Counted from the stretch's first letter, positions 16,498 through 25,143 are shown. The stretch: DNA of 59,399 bases from Pelagicoccus sp. (GCA_028284635.1 JANQRJ010000049.1:1-59399), one strand, 5' to 3'. The notes: generated by a model not told the origin, from the letters alone. Numbers and translations are program-made.

Positions 16498-17220
16498 TTA
16501 TAGCATTCCGGACTCCTGGAAACTGTAGTAGCCTTCGCCTCTCGGGTCGTTGTGAGGCGCGCCTATTATCACATGGTCGATGAGCTTTATGGATACAGTT
16601 GCAGCGGCTTCGCGCAGCTGGCGGGTGACTTTGATGTCCGAGGCGCTGGGCAGAGGATCTCCGCTGGGGTGGTTGTGGGCGCAGATTATAGCGGCAGCTC
16701 CACTGCGAATGGCTTCTCGGTAGACCTCACGGGGGTGCACGAGGCTATTGTTAGCCGTGCCGGAAGTGACTTCGGAGAGCTTTGCGAGGCGGTTCTTGCT
16801 GTTGAGGCTGAGTACCCAGAATTTCTCTACGTCGAGGTTCTCAGCCTTGTGTCTCATAAACTCGAATACGACGTCCGGCCGGTCGAGCAGCGGCTGGGCG
16901 GCAGGGGAGCGATCGCGAATACGTCGGCAGAATTCCACTATGGTGACGAGTTGTAGAGCCTTGACCTTGCCTACGCCTTTAACTTGGCGAAATTCGTTGT
17001 CGCTCCATTTGAGTAGCCCTTGAAGGGAGCCAGCTTGCTGGAGTATCTCGGAAGCGACGCTCAGAACGTTGCGGCCCTTGCTGCCGCTGCGCAGGATCAT
17101 GGCCAGCAGTTCGCCGTCGCTGAGGGAGTTTGGCCCGTGGGTTTCGAGGCGTTCTTGGGGGCGTTCGGTTACGGAGAGTTCGCTGAGCTTTGGGGTCTGG
17201 TAGGTAGAGGAAGCTGGCAT
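16498..17220 (-). CDS. radC: RadC/JAB-domain DNA-repair-like protein
   Basis: 240 residues from the ATG at 17220; 12 further upstream codons lack family similarity and run into the neighbouring repeat. The N-terminal region carries helix-hairpin-helix motifs (LLKWSDNEFRQVKGVGKVKALQL). The C-terminal RPN/JAB metalloprotease-like fold has the EVTSGTANNSLVHPREV block and the metal motif HNHPSGDPLPS, followed by IKLIDHVIIG. The true biochemical role of RadC is uncertain despite its name. It is the last gene of a minus-strand run after the PpiC gene. Confidence 0.93.
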   Translation of the reverse strand: MPASSTYQTPKLSELSVTERPQERLETHGPNSLSDGELLAMILRSGSKGRNVLSVASEILQQAGSLQGLLKWSDNEFRQVKGVGKVKALQLVTIVEFCRRIRDRSPAAQPLLDRPDVVFEFMRHKAENLDVEKFWVLSLNSKNRLAKLSEVTSGTANNSLVHPREVYREAIRSGAAAIICAHNHPSGDPLPSASDIKVTRQLREAAATVSIKLIDHVIIGAPHNDPRGEGYYSFQESGML

Positions 17221-17243
17221 GCTGCAGAGACAGTCAGCAATGC

Positions 17244-17328
17244 GGCGTGGCGGCAAGCGCCAGCCCTACAATTTTTTTGCGGGATCCGCGCTACTCTTTG
17301 CGACATTGCATCCGTGACGTTATCCTAG
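17244..17328 (-). repeat. Two REP-like half elements
   Basis: On the minus strand, GTAGGGCTGGCGCTTGCC (from 17269) and GTAGCGCGGATCCCGC (from 17294) lie in tandem, separated by a T/A run. The outer part ends in CTAG at 17328-17325, whose TAG is the stop codon of the PpiC-type gene. Confidence 0.7.
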
Positions 17329-18305
17329 TTGAAGCGGCGTACGTAACCGTCGCGTCGCAAGCGTTCGAGGAAGCGGGTTTCGGATTCGCGGGCCATCTGG
17401 GAGATCAGGATGTCCTCGATGCGTTCGCGCACTTCGGCGAGCTCGAGGTAGCCTTCGGGGCGATACTCTTCGCAGTATAGGATGAATAGGTTGTTTCCGA
17501 TGACGATGGGTTCGGAGTATTCGCCTTCTCGCAGGCTAAAGGCTTTTTCGCTGAGCGGCTCGATGAGGGAGCCTCGGGAAACCCAGCCCCAGTCTCCGCC
17601 TTTCTTGGCTTTGGCGTCGTTGCTGTACTTGGCGGCGAGCTCGTCGAAGGCAAAGCCGAGCTCCAGCTTTTCTATGACTTCCTCTGCTAGCTGGGTCAGC
17701 ACGTCCTCGCTTTCGTCGGCGACTTTGGTGAAGCGGATCAGGCGGAGGCGCATGGCTTCTTCCTGGTGGAACTCCTGTTTGTAGTCCTCGTAGAATTTCT
17801 CGATCTTGACGGGGCTTACGACCGAAGCGTTTTGGCGCATCTTGCTTCGCATGTAGTTGACGATAATCTCTTCCTTTACCTGGACGCGGTACTCTTCCGG
17901 GGTCTTGCCGATGGATTGGAGGTACTCGAGAAAGAGGGGGCGCTTGCCGTCGAATCTCGTGATGATGGTTTCTTCGATTTCGTTGTCGACGAAGCTTGGC
18001 GGGATTTGTCCCTTGTCCTCATAGAACTGCTTCACAATCAGAACATCGTCGGTCATGTTCTGGATAATCTGGTCTTCCGCTTCTTCGATGAGCTGGCGGA
18101 ACTTCCTGGGATCGCCTTTGGAGTCGGCTTGGATCTGCGGGAGAAAGGGCTGCAGTTCGCGACGAACTTCCTCCACGGTGATAATCTTCTGCTCGACGAT
18201 CGCAGCGATGCTGTTGGCGAGCCGCGTGCCTCTCCTTTCGTTTTGAGCGAGTCCGCTGAATAGGGGTACGAGCAGGCTGATGAGTAACGCGTGAGTGAGC
18301 TTCAT
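17325..18305 (-). CDS. Periplasmic peptidyl-prolyl isomerase, PpiC/SurA type
   Basis: 326 residues from the ATG at 18305, which opens on a typical signal peptide (MKLTHALLISLLVPLFSGLAQ). An N-terminal SurA-like helical region (IAAIVEQKIITVEEVRREL) is followed by a parvulin domain at about residues 190-290 (LRLIRFTKV, AAKYSNDAKAKKGGDWGWV, IEPLSEKAFSLREGEYSEPI). It should assist folding of exported or outer-membrane proteins. It starts 25 bp after the mfd stop and probably belongs to that operon. The stop TAG is the outer CTAG of the REP element at 17328. Confidence 0.9.
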   Translation of the reverse strand: MKLTHALLISLLVPLFSGLAQNERRGTRLANSIAAIVEQKIITVEEVRRELQPFLPQIQADSKGDPRKFRQLIEEAEDQIIQNMTDDVLIVKQFYEDKGQIPPSFVDNEIEETIITRFDGKRPLFLEYLQSIGKTPEEYRVQVKEEIIVNYMRSKMRQNASVVSPVKIEKFYEDYKQEFHQEEAMRLRLIRFTKVADESEDVLTQLAEEVIEKLELGFAFDELAAKYSNDAKAKKGGDWGWVSRGSLIEPLSEKAFSLREGEYSEPIVIGNNLFILYCEEYRPEGYLELAEVRERIEDILISQMARESETRFLERLRRDGYVRRFN

Positions 18306-18330
18306 TTGCTTGGCAGGTGGATGGGATCGG

Positions 18331-21300
18331 TCAGCGACGGTTATCGGTGAGGTTTCGTAGGAAGACAATGACTTCATGCAGACGCTTCAAGGCATTACTG
18401 GACTGCAGGCGGGGAAATCGACTGCCGAGTTTGATGTACTCCGAAGTTTTGCCTCCGTAGTAGCGGCATTTGAGTCGATTGCCCTGGGATTCGACCGAAT
18501 GCACTCTCTTCTGTTCCGCAAGGCAACGTATCTCGGTGAGCCTCAGCAGGGCCTCCACTTCCAGCGGAAACTTGCCGAATCGGTCTTCGATCGACTCGCG
18601 CAACTCCTTCACCTGGGCTGGCGTTTCGGCTAAGGCCAGCTTGCGGTAGATATCGATACGGAGACGGGTTTCGAGAATATAGCTGGCGGGGATACGGGCC
18701 TGCATGGGTTCGCAGTCGCCCTCCTTGAGGTCCGCTCGCTTCAGGGCCGTGTAGCCGTCTTCGTAGCGGTTGCCCGCCTGCATTTCTCCCTCGCCTTGGT
18801 AGATGAAGTCGAGCTTCACGTTCGCTCTCACATGGACGGCCGTAGCTTCGCCTTTCAGGCGCGAAATGCTCTGCTTCAGCAACTGGCAGTAGAGCTCGAA
18901 GCCTACGCCTACGATATGACCGCTCTGTTCGCTGCCCAGTAGATTGCCTGCGCCGCGCAGCTCCAGGTCGCGCATGGCCAGGCGGAATCCCGCCCCGAGC
19001 TGATTGTGCTGGCGAATGGCCTGCAGGCGCTTGCGGGCGATGTCCATCAGGCGTTTGTGCTTGTGCAGCAGCAGATAGGCGTAGGCCTGCCGCTTGAAGC
19101 GGCCAACCCGGCCGCGAAGCTGGTAGAGCTGGGAAAGCCCGAACCGGTCGGCCCCCTCTATGATGATGGTATTGCAGTTCGGAATATCCAAGCCGGACTC
19201 GATGATCGTAGTGCAGACGAGCATCTGGTAGCGTTGGTCGACGAAGTCGGTCATGACTCGTTCGAGCAGCTTCTCGTCCATCTGACCGTGTCCTACGCCG
19301 ATGGATACGTCGGGCAACAGAGACTCCAGCTTTGCGGCAACCGTATCGATTGTTTGGACACGGTTGTGCAGATAGAAAACCTGACCGCCGCGTTCGATCT
19401 CGCGGCGAACGACCTCCACGACCAGCTTGTCGTCGTAGCTTTTCACTACGGTCTGGATCGGCTTGCGTTCCAGAGGAGCGGTCTCAATGACGCTCAGTTC
19501 GCGCGCTCCGGTCAATGCCATGTAGAGTGTGCGGGGGATTGGGGTGGCGCTCATGGTCAGGATGTCGACGGAGGATCTCCAATCCTTGAATACCTCCTTA
19601 TGCTTGAGCCCGAAGCGCTGCTCCTCGTCGATGATGGCAAGGCCCAGGTCCTTGAACTGCACGTCCTTTTGCAGGATGCGGTGCGTGCCGATGAGGATGT
19701 CGACCTTCCCGGCCTTGGTGGCCTGCAGGATCTTCTTCACCTCGGCAGGCTTGCGGAAGCGACTGGCCAGTTCGACTACTATGGGGTAGCCAGCCATGCG
19801 ATCGCGGAAGTTCAGGTAGTGCTGTTGGGCAAGCACGGTGGTGGGCACGAGGATGGCGACTTGCTTGCCGTCCATAACGGCCTTGAAGGCGGCCCGGATG
19901 GCGACTTCCGTCTTGCCGTAGCCTACGTCGCCGCAGACTAGGCGGTCCATCGGCTTAGGCTTCTCCATGTCCGCCTTCGTCTCCAAAATGGCCTTCATCT
20001 GGTCTGGAGTTTCCTTGAAGGGAAAGGAGCCTTCGAATTCGTTCTGCCATTCCGTATCTAGGGCGAAGGCATGGCCGCCTCCGGTGTCGCGCTGGGCTTG
20101 CAGGGCGAGCAGCTTGGCTGCCAGATCAAGGGTGGCACGCTCGGCTGCCTCGCGGGTTTTGGCCCAGCGATTCGAGCCGATGCGTCCGAGCTTCGGTCGA
20201 GCTTTGCTCAGGCCCACATAGCGGCTGATCAGGTGCGACTCCTGTAGTGGGATGTGCAGTACGACTTCCTCGTCGAATTCGAGCGAAAGCGCTTCGCGCA
20301 TTTGCCCCTGCATATCCACTTTCGTGATACCGCGATACAGAGCAATGCCGTGCTGGAGGTGGACCACGAACTCGCCCTCCACGAGTTCGGCGAAGTCGAG
20401 CAGCTGGTCGACCTGGGATTGGCTGACGAGCGCCTTGGCTCGAGTCGGCGGCTTGCGGCCTCGGCGTCGCCCGAAGAGTTCGGTTTCGGTCACCAGAACG
20501 CAGCCCTTGCTGTCTTTCAAGACGGGCCAGTCGAGTTTGCCGAGCTTGGGTCGGAAGCGAAAGCGGAAACCTTGGTTCAGGTCTCCCTGCCAGAAGACGG
20601 GTTTCAGGTCTTGCAGGCTTTCGGATCCCTTGAGCATTTCGCCGATTCGGTTTCGATCGCTCTTGTTGGGCAGAACCATCACGACGAGTTCTCCGTCGCT
20701 TGACCATTTGGCGAGTTGCTTGAGAAATTGGATACGGGCCGATTGCTCGTCTGCCAAACGTTCGTCGGCGAGTTTGGCGTTGTCGGCAATGGGGCGATAG
20801 AAGGCGAGGGAATCGCCTTCGTAGATGATAGCCTCGGCGGTTTCGTTTTCGCTGCCTTCGAGATCGAGGTCGGAAAATGTTGTCCAGCTGTCTTGCTTCG
20901 CCGCCCGATCGTCGCGCAGCTGTACCCAAGACTTGGCGACGGAGGGGTCGCGATTGCTCTCCAGAATGTCCTCGGGCTCGATGAGCCCCCAATCGACGCG
21001 GTTTGGAAGGTGGTCGGCCATGCCGTTGGGGGCAGCCTCCATTTGGGCGTTGGGGGTGGCGTCGATTGCGATGCTGGGCACGGCGGCACCGGATCGCTGA
21101 GTCACTGGGTCTAATTCCTTGATGACCTCGATCTCGTCGCCGAAGAAATCGATGCGGTAAGGTCTGTCGGCGGAAATCGGATACACGTCGATGAGTCCGC
21201 CGCGTCGAGCGAACTGGCCTGGGGCCTCGCATAGGCTCTCGCAGTCGTAGTCGAGGGTTTCCAGCTTCGCGACCAGGCGTTCGAAGGGCTGGCTCTGGCC

Positions 21301-21726
21301 GGTTTCGAGAATCAGCTGGGAGGCTTCGAGGGCTTGTCGCGAAGGGACTGGCTGTGCCAGGGCCTGAGCGGTGGTGGTGATGACGAGCTTTTGGTTTTCG
21401 TCGCGCAGAGCGGCTAGGACTGCGATGCGCTCGCTGCCGGACTCGAACCGCGCGGCGGCATTTTCCTCCTCTTCAAGCTGACCGGATTCCGGAAGATGGA
21501 GGAAACGGGCAGTGGATTCGGGCCGGGCTTGTCGGTGAAAATAGGCGAAGTCCGCGTTCCACATCTCGGCGAGTCGGGAGTTTTTCGCGACTACGATCAG
21601 GACATCGCTCTCGCTGCCGTTTATCCAGTCTTCGACAACGGGCGGGATAGCCTCTTCGTTGACGCCGATGCGTTGCTGCCAGCGAGCCGTGTCGCTTGGC
21701 AGGAGGACTGGAGCGGCCTGGCTCAT
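18331..21726 (-). CDS. mfd: Transcription-repair coupling factor Mfd
   Basis: A 1131-residue ATP-dependent DNA translocase that removes stalled RNA polymerase and recruits UvrA. Order: an N-terminal UvrB-like module, an RNA-polymerase-interacting CarD-like domain (LVEGEFVVHLQHGIALYRG, about 435-500), RecG-like SF2 motor domains with Walker A GDVGYGKTE (about 597), the DEEQ box (about 697) and LTMSATPIPRTLYM, then the TRCF C-terminal domain. Length agrees with the E. coli protein (1148). It lies between rnc and the PpiC gene on the same strand. Confidence 0.97.
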   Translation of the reverse strand: MSQAAPVLLPSDTARWQQRIGVNEEAIPPVVEDWINGSESDVLIVVAKNSRLAEMWNADFAYFHRQARPESTARFLHLPESGQLEEEENAAARFESGSERIAVLAALRDENQKLVITTTAQALAQPVPSRQALEASQLILETGQSQPFERLVAKLETLDYDCESLCEAPGQFARRGGLIDVYPISADRPYRIDFFGDEIEVIKELDPVTQRSGAAVPSIAIDATPNAQMEAAPNGMADHLPNRVDWGLIEPEDILESNRDPSVAKSWVQLRDDRAAKQDSWTTFSDLDLEGSENETAEAIIYEGDSLAFYRPIADNAKLADERLADEQSARIQFLKQLAKWSSDGELVVMVLPNKSDRNRIGEMLKGSESLQDLKPVFWQGDLNQGFRFRFRPKLGKLDWPVLKDSKGCVLVTETELFGRRRGRKPPTRAKALVSQSQVDQLLDFAELVEGEFVVHLQHGIALYRGITKVDMQGQMREALSLEFDEEVVLHIPLQESHLISRYVGLSKARPKLGRIGSNRWAKTREAAERATLDLAAKLLALQAQRDTGGGHAFALDTEWQNEFEGSFPFKETPDQMKAILETKADMEKPKPMDRLVCGDVGYGKTEVAIRAAFKAVMDGKQVAILVPTTVLAQQHYLNFRDRMAGYPIVVELASRFRKPAEVKKILQATKAGKVDILIGTHRILQKDVQFKDLGLAIIDEEQRFGLKHKEVFKDWRSSVDILTMSATPIPRTLYMALTGARELSVIETAPLERKPIQTVVKSYDDKLVVEVVRREIERGGQVFYLHNRVQTIDTVAAKLESLLPDVSIGVGHGQMDEKLLERVMTDFVDQRYQMLVCTTIIESGLDIPNCNTIIIEGADRFGLSQLYQLRGRVGRFKRQAYAYLLLHKHKRLMDIARKRLQAIRQHNQLGAGFRLAMRDLELRGAGNLLGSEQSGHIVGVGFELYCQLLKQSISRLKGEATAVHVRANVKLDFIYQGEGEMQAGNRYEDGYTALKRADLKEGDCEPMQARIPASYILETRLRIDIYRKLALAETPAQVKELRESIEDRFGKFPLEVEALLRLTEIRCLAEQKRVHSVESQGNRLKCRYYGGKTSEYIKLGSRFPRLQSSNALKRLHEVIVFLRNLTDNRR

Positions 21727-21799
21727 GCTGGAGAGGGCGGCGTGACTGAAGGCGAAGAGTTCTTCGTATTCTCGGGGAGCGCCTGCGTCCCGAAGCTCT

Positions 21800-22609
21800 T
21801 CATCGTTGTGAATCGGACTCTACCGGGTCCTGGAAATGCTCTAGCGCCTGTCGGGCGGCCTTTTCTTCCGCTTCCTTCTTGGTGCGGCCTTCGCCGTGGC
21901 CTTCGGGCTGTCCGGCGCAATAGACGGTTACGTGGAAGGTGCGATCCTGAGCCGAGCCGGTCTGGCCGGTCGTCTTGTAGACTATAGCGTTGTTGCCATG
22001 CAGCGGCTGGATGCGTTCCTGAAGCTTGCCTTTGGGGTTCGCTACGACGCCGTCCGGGGTGGCTGCCGTATCCAGATAGTTGTAGAGGGCTAGGATGATC
22101 TTGCGACTGGTTTCGAAGTCGGAGTCGAGATAGACGGCTCCGATGAGGGCTTCGAAAGCGTCGCCGAGGGCGGAGACGTTTTCCGCGACTCCGGACTTTC
22201 TGTCCTTGGGCTTGAGGATGAGGAATTCGCCGAGTCTGAGTTCGCGAGCGATTCGGGCCATATAGTCGCCTCGAGCGTAGCCGGAGCGCATCGAGGTGAG
22301 TTTGCCTTCGCGCAGGTTGGGGTGCTTTTCGTAGAGCTTTTCAGTGAGGACCAGCTGGATGACGGAATCCCCAAGGAATTCGAGCCGTTGGTTGTTTTTC
22401 AGCTGGTCCCTGGTGTTGAGCAGGAAGGATGGATGGGTGAGGCTTTGGGCGAGCAAGTGCTTGTCCTTGAAAGTATAGCCTAGGGAGCGTTCGAGCTGGC
22501 GAATGTGTTTGGCGGGGAGCTCGGTGGCCTTGCTGCCTCGGCGGGCCGACTTCCTGTCAGGGTTTCCCGACACGGATTTGATGAGGCGTTTCAGTTTAGA
22601 GGCGACCAT
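21800..22609 (-). CDS. rnc: Ribonuclease III
   Basis: 269 residues, slightly longer than usual because of a basic 35-residue N-terminal extension. It cleaves double-stranded RNA in rRNA and mRNA processing. The catalytic signature NQRLEFLGDSVIQL and the second acidic cluster DAFEALIGAVYLD are intact, followed by a C-terminal dsRNA-binding domain (about 190-260, GKLQERIQ..., EGRTKKEAEEKAARQALEHF). It starts 20 bp after parA and is followed 73 bp later by mfd, so all three are probably cotranscribed. Confidence 0.96.
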   Translation of the reverse strand: MVASKLKRLIKSVSGNPDRKSARRGSKATELPAKHIRQLERSLGYTFKDKHLLAQSLTHPSFLLNTRDQLKNNQRLEFLGDSVIQLVLTEKLYEKHPNLREGKLTSMRSGYARGDYMARIARELRLGEFLILKPKDRKSGVAENVSALGDAFEALIGAVYLDSDFETSRKIILALYNYLDTAATPDGVVANPKGKLQERIQPLHGNNAIVYKTTGQTGSAQDRTFHVTVYCAGQPEGHGEGRTKKEAEEKAARQALEHFQDPVESDSQR

Positions 22610-22629
22610 GGGATGCTGGAAGACGGGCG

Positions 22630-23415
22630 CTATTTCTTCAGGCCGAAGCGCTTGATCAGCTCTTTGGCGAGCTTGCGGTAGGCGGTGGAGCCGGGATTGC
22701 TTTTGTCGTACTCGAAAATGGTCTGGCCGAAGGAGGGGGCTTCGCTGAGGCGAATGGTGCGGGGGATGACAGTTTCGAATATCTTGTCGGGCAGATTGCT
22801 GCGGACCTCCTCCACGACTTCGCGGGAGAGATTGGTGCGCACGTCGAACATGGTCATGATGATCCCGCCGACGTCCAGGCTGTCGTTGACCCCTGCTTCA
22901 TGCAGTCGATCGACTACGGATAGAATCTGGCCGAGCCCTTCGAGCGCGAGATACTCGCACTGGAGCGCGACGAGGAGATGGTCCGCTGCGGCGAGACTGT
23001 TCATGGAGAGCATGCCGAGAGCGGGTGGGCAGTCGATGACGACGGCGCGGTACTTGCCGGAGTCGAAAAGGGGGGCAAGAGCAGTCTTGAGCTGGAGCAG
23101 ATAGTCCTGGCGTTGGGCGAGTTCGATCTCGGCAGCGGCGAGATCGACTTCGGAGGGCAGGAGGAAAAGATGGGGGCGGCCGGTTTCCACTACCATTTCG
23201 AGAATCTCGCCTTCGTCGAGCAGCACGGGGTAGACGCTGCGGCCTTCCTGCTTTTCAATGCCGAGTCCACTGGTGGCGTTGGCCTGGGGATCGAGATCGA
23301 TGAGCAAGGTCGTGACCTTTTGCTCTGCGAGGGCGGCGGCGAGGTTGACGGCGGTGGTGGTTTTGCCGACGCCGCCCTTCTGGTTGGCGATGGTGAAGAC
23401 GGTGGATGCGGGCAT
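22630..23415 (-). CDS. parA: ParA/Soj-family chromosome partitioning ATPase
   Basis: 261 residues with the deviant Walker A KGGVGKTTTAVNLAAALA, Walker A' LLIDLDPQANATSGLG, Walker B VVIDCPPALGMLS and the later LSREVVEEVRSNLP and IPRTIRLSEAPSFG blocks typical of chromosomal ParA. The role is segregation of the origin region together with ParB bound at parS. No parB follows: rnc lies 20 bp downstream instead. This separates parA from its usual partner. No parS-like TGTTTCACGTGAAACA was seen nearby. Confidence 0.93.
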   Translation of the reverse strand: MPASTVFTIANQKGGVGKTTTAVNLAAALAEQKVTTLLIDLDPQANATSGLGIEKQEGRSVYPVLLDEGEILEMVVETGRPHLFLLPSEVDLAAAEIELAQRQDYLLQLKTALAPLFDSGKYRAVVIDCPPALGMLSMNSLAAADHLLVALQCEYLALEGLGQILSVVDRLHEAGVNDSLDVGGIIMTMFDVRTNLSREVVEEVRSNLPDKIFETVIPRTIRLSEAPSFGQTIFEYDKSNPGSTAYRKLAKELIKRFGLKK

Positions 23416-23497
23416 GGGAGTTTTGGGGCTTTGTATGAGGCAATTTCGCTCGATGGCAAGTTTGAGCTAGTTAGACGGGACGGGCTGCTATGCAACG

Positions 23498-23530
23498 AGA
23501 CGGCGCATCCAGATAATGGATGCGCCGTCT
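23498..23530 (-). terminator. Strong hairpin after tRNA-Cys
   Basis: A 14-bp perfect stem (AGACGGCGCATCCA and its complement) with a 5-nt loop lies 8 bp beyond the tRNA-Cys 3' end and upstream of parA. It probably ends the tRNA transcript, although the T-run after it is weak. Confidence 0.65.
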
Positions 23531-23538
23531 GTGAAAAT

Positions 23539-23612
23539 TGGAGGCGTGGGCCGGAATCGAACCGGCGATAGAGCTTTTGCAGAGCTCGGCCTTACCACTT
23601 GGCTACCACGCC
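23539..23612 (-). tRNA. tRNA-Cys (GCA)
   Basis: Acceptor GGCGTGG/CCACGCC, anticodon stem GAGCT/AGCTC with loop CTGCAAA (anticodon GCA), T arm GCCGG-TTCGATT-CCGGC and encoded CCA (23541-23539). Length 74 nt. Unlike tRNA-Tyr and tRNA-Pro here, no second copy of its 3' end follows. Confidence 0.96.
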
Positions 23613-23701
23613 TGTATGCGAGAGGACGCAGACACTTGCGTTTCGCTTTCGAGTTTCAAGGAGAAACTTGCGCGAAGTTGACTCTTGGGTGTGTGTTCAA
23701 A

Positions 23702-23751
23702 GCGCCGCCTTGCGGGATCCGCGTTACGACGCAGGCGCGACCCGACACTAG
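23702..23751 (-). repeat. REP-like element at the sleB-like gene end
   Basis: CTAGTGTCGGGTCGCGCCTG on the minus strand leads to GTAACGCGGATCCCGCAAGG, a variant of the GTAGCGCGGATCCCGC REP. The TAG of the opening CTAG (23751-23748) is the stop codon of the hydrolase gene. Confidence 0.7.
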
Positions 23752-24230
23752 TTGACGGCTTGGAAAAACAGGTGGTCGCCGATCACCGTGTTTGCCCGCA
23801 TGCGGTGGCTCCAACTGGGGAGGCTGTCGCGGCGAGTGTAGTGGTCGGCTCCGTAGGTCACGTCGGCAAGATCGTGGGCATAGAGCTGGTCGACGATGCG
23901 CAGCGCCGTTTTCCAACTGCTGTCCCTAGAGGCTCGTCGGACGTGCCCGGCGTAGCCTTTACGACCAGTTTTTCCTGTCGTGGCGCTGTTCAAGGCGCTG
24001 AACGCGTAGGGCGTCTTGACGACGCGGATGAAGCGCGAGGCGTCGCGCTCGGCTCTGTTTGCGATTACCGAGGCGACGGCTTGCATGCCTAGTTCACCCT
24101 GGTTCGATGCTTCCAGCACGAGACAAGCGGCCACAATCTGGCGCTCCCAAGAGCTGGGTTGGTAGTTTTCAGCGATAGCTGCGCTTTGGCCGAGCAGAGC
24201 TATCGTCACTATATTGAGAAGTCTTTTCAT
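23748..24230 (-). CDS. SleB-like cell wall hydrolase (Hydrolase_2)
   Basis: 160 residues starting with a signal peptide (MKRLLNIVTIALLGQSAAIA). The mature part matches the SleB/CwlJ-type peptidoglycan hydrolase core: the catalytic-Glu region ACLVLEASNQGELGMQAVASVIANRA and the DVTYGADHYTR motif. It should be exported and cut glycan strands of peptidoglycan. The domain is well known from spore germination but is also common in non-spore-formers as a general cell-wall enzyme. The stop codon is contributed by a REP-like element. Confidence 0.88.
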   Translation of the reverse strand: MKRLLNIVTIALLGQSAAIAENYQPSSWERQIVAACLVLEASNQGELGMQAVASVIANRAERDASRFIRVVKTPYAFSALNSATTGKTGRKGYAGHVRRASRDSSWKTALRIVDQLYAHDLADVTYGADHYTRRDSLPSWSHRMRANTVIGDHLFFQAVN

Positions 24231-24886
24231 CGTAAGCGATGGAGAGTCGGTTCCTGGAAAAAGGCGGGAGAATAGCGCGAGCGAAGCAGCATTGATATTC
24301 GCAGGCTCTTCTTTTCGTCATTCGTAGGAACTACGGATTCCGTGGGGGTTTCACTCCATTTTGGAGTGGGGCGCGTTTGCCTATCTCGGCGCCTTCGGAG
24401 TGCCGATCTACCACCATAACGCTGAGCGTTAGCTGATATGAAGAAGCCTTTCCGCATGGGTAGAAGACTCTATTTCGCTATCCCTTGCGGTCTGCTTTTG
24501 ATGGCGCGATTGAAGCGATGGGAATCTAGAAAACCGTTTCGAGTTATTCGATTAGCGTTCAATACCCCGTCGCTTGGAGTGTGTTGAAAAAGTCGATCGA
24601 ACCCTGGCGATATCGTAGCCTCGGTACTCACGAACGCGGCTACACTAGAAAGCCAGACTTTTTCAACACCCTCCTTGCTACGTGTTTACTGGTGGATCGT
24701 CTTCTCCGAAGACGATCTGGACGTCTTCGGAGAAGCCGTCCCACCTTTACTTAAAATAACCCGCCCTTTGGGGCGGGGATCTTTATTGGGCGCGCTCCTG
24801 GAATTCCGCTTCATTGAAAAGGTCCCTGAAAAAACTGTAGACGCCTGCCGGGCCATAGTTCTAGTTTAGAGAATAGCTTGAAGAGT
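24231..24886. other. Intergenic region with MITE-like element and hairpins
   Basis: About 650 bp with no credible gene; the frame at 24675-24869 crosses two hairpins and matches nothing. It holds a small palindrome (TAACGCTGAGCGTTA, 24418-24432), the MITE-like repeat at 24581-24669, a hairpin CTTCTCCGAAGACG/CGTCTTCGGAGAAG (24701-24735) and a short CCCGCCC/GGGCGGG hairpin (24760-24777). It ends at the tRNA-Pro gene. Confidence 0.6.
24581..24669. mobile_element. 89-bp MITE-like element
   Basis: Perfect 14-bp terminal inverted repeats GTGTTGAAAAAGTC / GACTTTTTCAACAC enclose an inner GTAGCC...GGCTAC hairpin. No target-site duplication is seen. A right-half copy is at 25144-25194. The internal ACTCACGAACGCGGCTAC also recurs as a fragment near 11115-11130 and 34129-34144. 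Confidence 0.65.
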
Positions 24887-24963
24887 CGGGGCGTAGCTTA
24901 GCCTGGTAAAGCGCTACGTTCGGGACGTAGAGATCGGAGGTTCGAATCCTCTCGCCCCGACCA
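24887..24963 (+). tRNA. tRNA-Pro (CGG)
   Basis: Acceptor CGGGGCG/CGCCCCG, anticodon stem CTACG/CGTAG with loop TTCGGGA (anticodon CGG), T arm GGAGG-TTCGAAT-CCTCT and encoded CCA (24961-24963). Length 77 nt. A tail unit with a second copy of its 3' end follows. Confidence 0.96.
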
Positions 24964-25143
24964 TGTTTGGAAATCCACCAGTTCGTTTGTCATACGCTTT
25001 GGCTGGATTTTGCAGCGGCTCCGGCATGTGAGAGGTATTGAACCGAAGGAGGTTCGACGGAGCGACGCGAAGATGGCCGAGCGAGAGCGAGTCGCGAAGC
25101 GATGATGCGCAGCATCAGCAATCCTCTCGCCCCGCAAGCGGGG
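24964..25143 (+). repeat. tRNA-Pro tail unit with repeated tRNA 3' end
   Basis: Fifteen nucleotides of the tRNA-Pro 3' end (24945-24959, AATCCTCTCGCCCCG) recur at 25120-25134, period 175 bp. GAGAGG (25030-25035) can pair with the copied CCTCTC. The interval holds mini-hairpins such as GAACC-GAAGGA-GGTTC (25040-25055), TCGC-GAA-GCGA and ATGC-GCA-GCAT, and shares GGTTCGACGGAGCGA with the tRNA-Tyr tail. It closes with CCCCGCAAGCGGGG (25130-25143). The CCA itself is not copied here. Confidence 0.82.

Noticed and set aside
24675-24869. Short frame before tRNA-Pro
   Set aside because: It runs through two hairpins, has no recognisable domain and no ribosome binding site.
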